From: Deltaproteobacteria bacterium | GTDB lineage: Bacteria > Desulfobacterota > Binatia > UBA9968 | DNA length: 6,376 nucleotides | Assembly: GCA_005878685.1 (NCBI GenBank) | Contig: VBLN01000182.1 | Coordinates: forward strand, 1 to 6,376 | Reading direction: 5' to 3' | Shown: positions 5,157 through 6,376 of the stretch, piece after piece | Position numbering within the stretch: the first letter of the stretch is position 1 | Layout: the number at the start of each line of letters is the position of its first letter | Program-made: the position numbers and the translations under genes | Notes under the pieces: model-generated | What the model saw: only the letters and a program-made list of their open reading frames with translations | Told to the model about the DNA's origin: nothing | Databases searched by the model: none

Positions 5157-5831
5157 ATGGGACACGATCTCCGAAAAAGATTGCGAAGGCACAAGATCTC
5201 TGCAGACAAACTCTCTGTAGCACATGTACCTTCCGATAGACTCACCATGAAAGATTTGATCGAAGAGATTAAAAGTGCGAAAGCTGTGATTTTCTATCTG
5301 AAACGCCCATTGCCCTCAGGTCTACTCAAAGCGCTGAAAGATGTAACCACCGCAGACTCACATCCTCTGGTCGAAGTCGTTGCGGAAGATCTGGAAGATA
5401 TAGCACATCTCCGCACGTTACATTCCATCGGTTTTTCGCTCTATTATGGCCTCGGACTTCCTTCTCGGTCTATCATCTTCCTAAATCCAGATCGTGGCGT
5501 TTTCCTGGAAGAGGAGCGAAAGTCCTCGAACCGAATCTTTAAACCTCTGAAAGACTCAAAGGATCTCTATCTAAGTCTCCTTTGGAGGAGATTCGGCGTT
5601 GCGGTTGTATTGTCCGGGAGGATCAAAGAAACCGATTCAGAGAGCGGCCTCTACTGCTTGGTGGCCGATGGTCAGAGAGAGCAATGGTTCCGACTTAAAG
5701 ACCCAAGCACGACAAATCCTCCACAGGTAGGAAACAGAGTTGAGCTTTTTGCTTGGGAGAGATGGGGAATCCAGATCCTTGAGGTCTTGGACATTGCGGT
5801 GCTAGAAGAGCGCGAGGCCTACCCTCCATGA
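5157..5831 (+). CDS. Unrecognised soluble protein; true start probably upstream at 5083 with a 1-nt indel
   Basis: I do not recognise the family. From ATG 5157 it has 224 residues, no signal peptide and no membrane segment. The first half alternates helices and strands (DLIEEIKSAKAVIFYLKRPL, HPLVEVVAEDLEDIAHLRTL, SRSIIFLNPDRGVFLEE). From about residue 147 it is strand-rich (GVAVVLSGRIKETD, LYCLVADGQREQWFRL, GNRVELFAWERWGIQILEVLDIAVLEE), which could be a small barrel such as an OB-fold; this is a guess. The 5157 ATG has no ribosome binding site at proper distance. The frame is open back to 5061 and reads TLLLVRASWEFVAGKPGVFTNE just before it, which looks coding, but has no ATG, GTG or TTG. ATG 5083 lies one frame off; one extra A in the AAA at 5089-5091 would give MSKTLLLVRASW and about 249 residues. 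It overlaps the exporter gene by 4 nt. Confidence 0.7.
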   Translation: MGHDLRKRLRRHKISADKLSVAHVPSDRLTMKDLIEEIKSAKAVIFYLKRPLPSGLLKALKDVTTADSHPLVEVVAEDLEDIAHLRTLHSIGFSLYYGLGLPSRSIIFLNPDRGVFLEEERKSSNRIFKPLKDSKDLYLSLLWRRFGVAVVLSGRIKETDSESGLYCLVADGQREQWFRLKDPSTTNPPQVGNRVELFAWERWGIQILEVLDIAVLEEREAYPP

Positions 5832-6376
5832 TGGGAGTCGATCAATTTGTCCTGCTTGCGGGTGGCGCCTTCGCCGCGTCCATGCTGGCCGCGGTCGCAG
5901 GCTTTGGAGGGGCAGCCGTGCTGCTGCCCCTCCTGGTGTTTGTTTTTGGCGTCCGCGATGCGATTCCCATTCTCACCGTCGCACAGTTAGTCGGCAACGG
6001 CAGTCGCGTATGGTTTAACCGCTACGAGCTTGAGTTACCTGTCGTTGCGTGGTTCGCCCTGGGTGGCGTGCCGGCGGCGCTCATAGGCGGACTGCTTTTC
6101 GCTTCTGCCCCGTTATCTTTCCTGACGCGCCTTTTGGGGGTTTTCCTGATCGCAACGGTCATCCATCGTCATGTGGGAAAAAAAGGGAAACGCCAGCTTC
6201 CCCTGCGCTCCTTCGCCATCCTAGGGGCCATCTTCAGCTTCCTCTCCGCACTGTTGGGAAGCGTCGGACCGATCATGATCCCCTTCTTCCTAGCTTATGG
6301 TCTCGTGAAAGGCGCCCTCATTGATACCGAAGCCCTCGCCACCGTTGTCATGCACGTCACCAAATTAGTGGCTTAT
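5828..6376 (+). CDS. TauE/SafE (TSUP) family anion exporter, N-terminal part (3' end outside window)
   Basis: 183 codons stay open to the window end. The product is a membrane protein of the TauE/SafE family, whose members move sulfite, sulfoacetate or other organic anions across the inner membrane. The first half has LAAVAGFGGAAVLLPLLVFVFG (residues 20-41), the Gly-rich entry motif of the family, then TVAQLVGNGSRVWFNRYEL and WFALGGVPAALIGGLL. The second repeat begins near 144 with FLSALLGSVGPIMIPFFLAYGL, mirroring the first. Full members have about 250-270 residues, so roughly 70-90 are missing. The start is ATG 5828, which overlaps the previous TGA by 4 nt (ATGA); ATG 5831 is an equal choice. 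GAGG about 10 nt upstream is a weak ribosome binding site, so coupling is likely. Last visible gene of the antiporter operon; substrate unknown. Confidence 0.9.
   Translation, partial: MMGVDQFVLLAGGAFAASMLAAVAGFGGAAVLLPLLVFVFGVRDAIPILTVAQLVGNGSRVWFNRYELELPVVAWFALGGVPAALIGGLLFASAPLSFLTRLLGVFLIATVIHRHVGKKGKRQLPLRSFAILGAIFSFLSALLGSVGPIMIPFFLAYGLVKGALIDTEALATVVMHVTKLVAY

Noticed and set aside
4916..5248. 110-residue minus-strand frame across the UspA/unknown junction
   Set aside because: It is antisense to two better-supported genes and shows no family motif.
1..6376. CRISPR array, tRNA, rRNA or insertion sequence
   Set aside because: No regularly spaced repeats, no tRNA-like cloverleaf or conserved rRNA blocks, and no transposase frame were found by eye on either strand.

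Overview
The window reads as bacterial chromosome of moderate to high GC from an uncultured, probably environmental lineage. The best taxonomic hint is the orphan NMT1/SsuA-type substrate-binding protein. Expanded families of such proteins without permease genes are common in metagenomic Binatota-, NC10- and Rokubacteria-like genomes. This placement is from memory of the family and is weak.

Left part (1-1104), accessory DNA. It holds the C-terminal end of a gene with a HEPN-type RNxxxH motif, then a type II toxin-antitoxin pair (short antitoxin plus RelE/ParE-fold toxin, TTGA overlap). The HEPN stop codon lies in ACCTAAC and the toxin stop codon in GGCTAAC. Each is followed downstream by GTTAGGC set exactly 6 nt from an imperfect, bulged hairpin. 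This is the layout of integron attC sites, so positions 344-991 look like a gene cassette carrying the toxin-antitoxin pair. No integrase is in view. An 89-bp direct repeat (191-279 and 1016-1104, 83/89 identical) lies once inside the first attC-like site and once directly before the next gene. The second copy ends at that gene's ATG. The repeat carries a plausible promoter (TTGATG-18-TATCCT) and a ribosome binding site, so it may be a duplicated leader module.

Middle part (1105-3480). A secreted substrate-binding protein of the NMT1/SsuA type appears to lack about 12-14 residues of its core. It ends at a good intrinsic terminator. Convergent to it, on the minus strand, is a YbhG-like membrane fusion protein of the HlyD family. 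No ABC transporter partner for either gene is in the window.

Right part (3481-6376), a tight plus-strand operon: a CPA-type cation/proton antiporter with a DD motif, a universal stress protein with an altered nucleotide-binding loop, an unrecognised soluble protein of about 224-250 residues, and a TauE/SafE (TSUP) anion exporter cut by the window end. Genes 1 and 2 overlap by 8 nt and genes 3 and 4 by 4 nt. The grouping suggests an ion-homeostasis or stress module. The start of the unknown gene is disturbed: its frame is open upstream, and one missing A in an AAA run would join it to an ATG at 5083.
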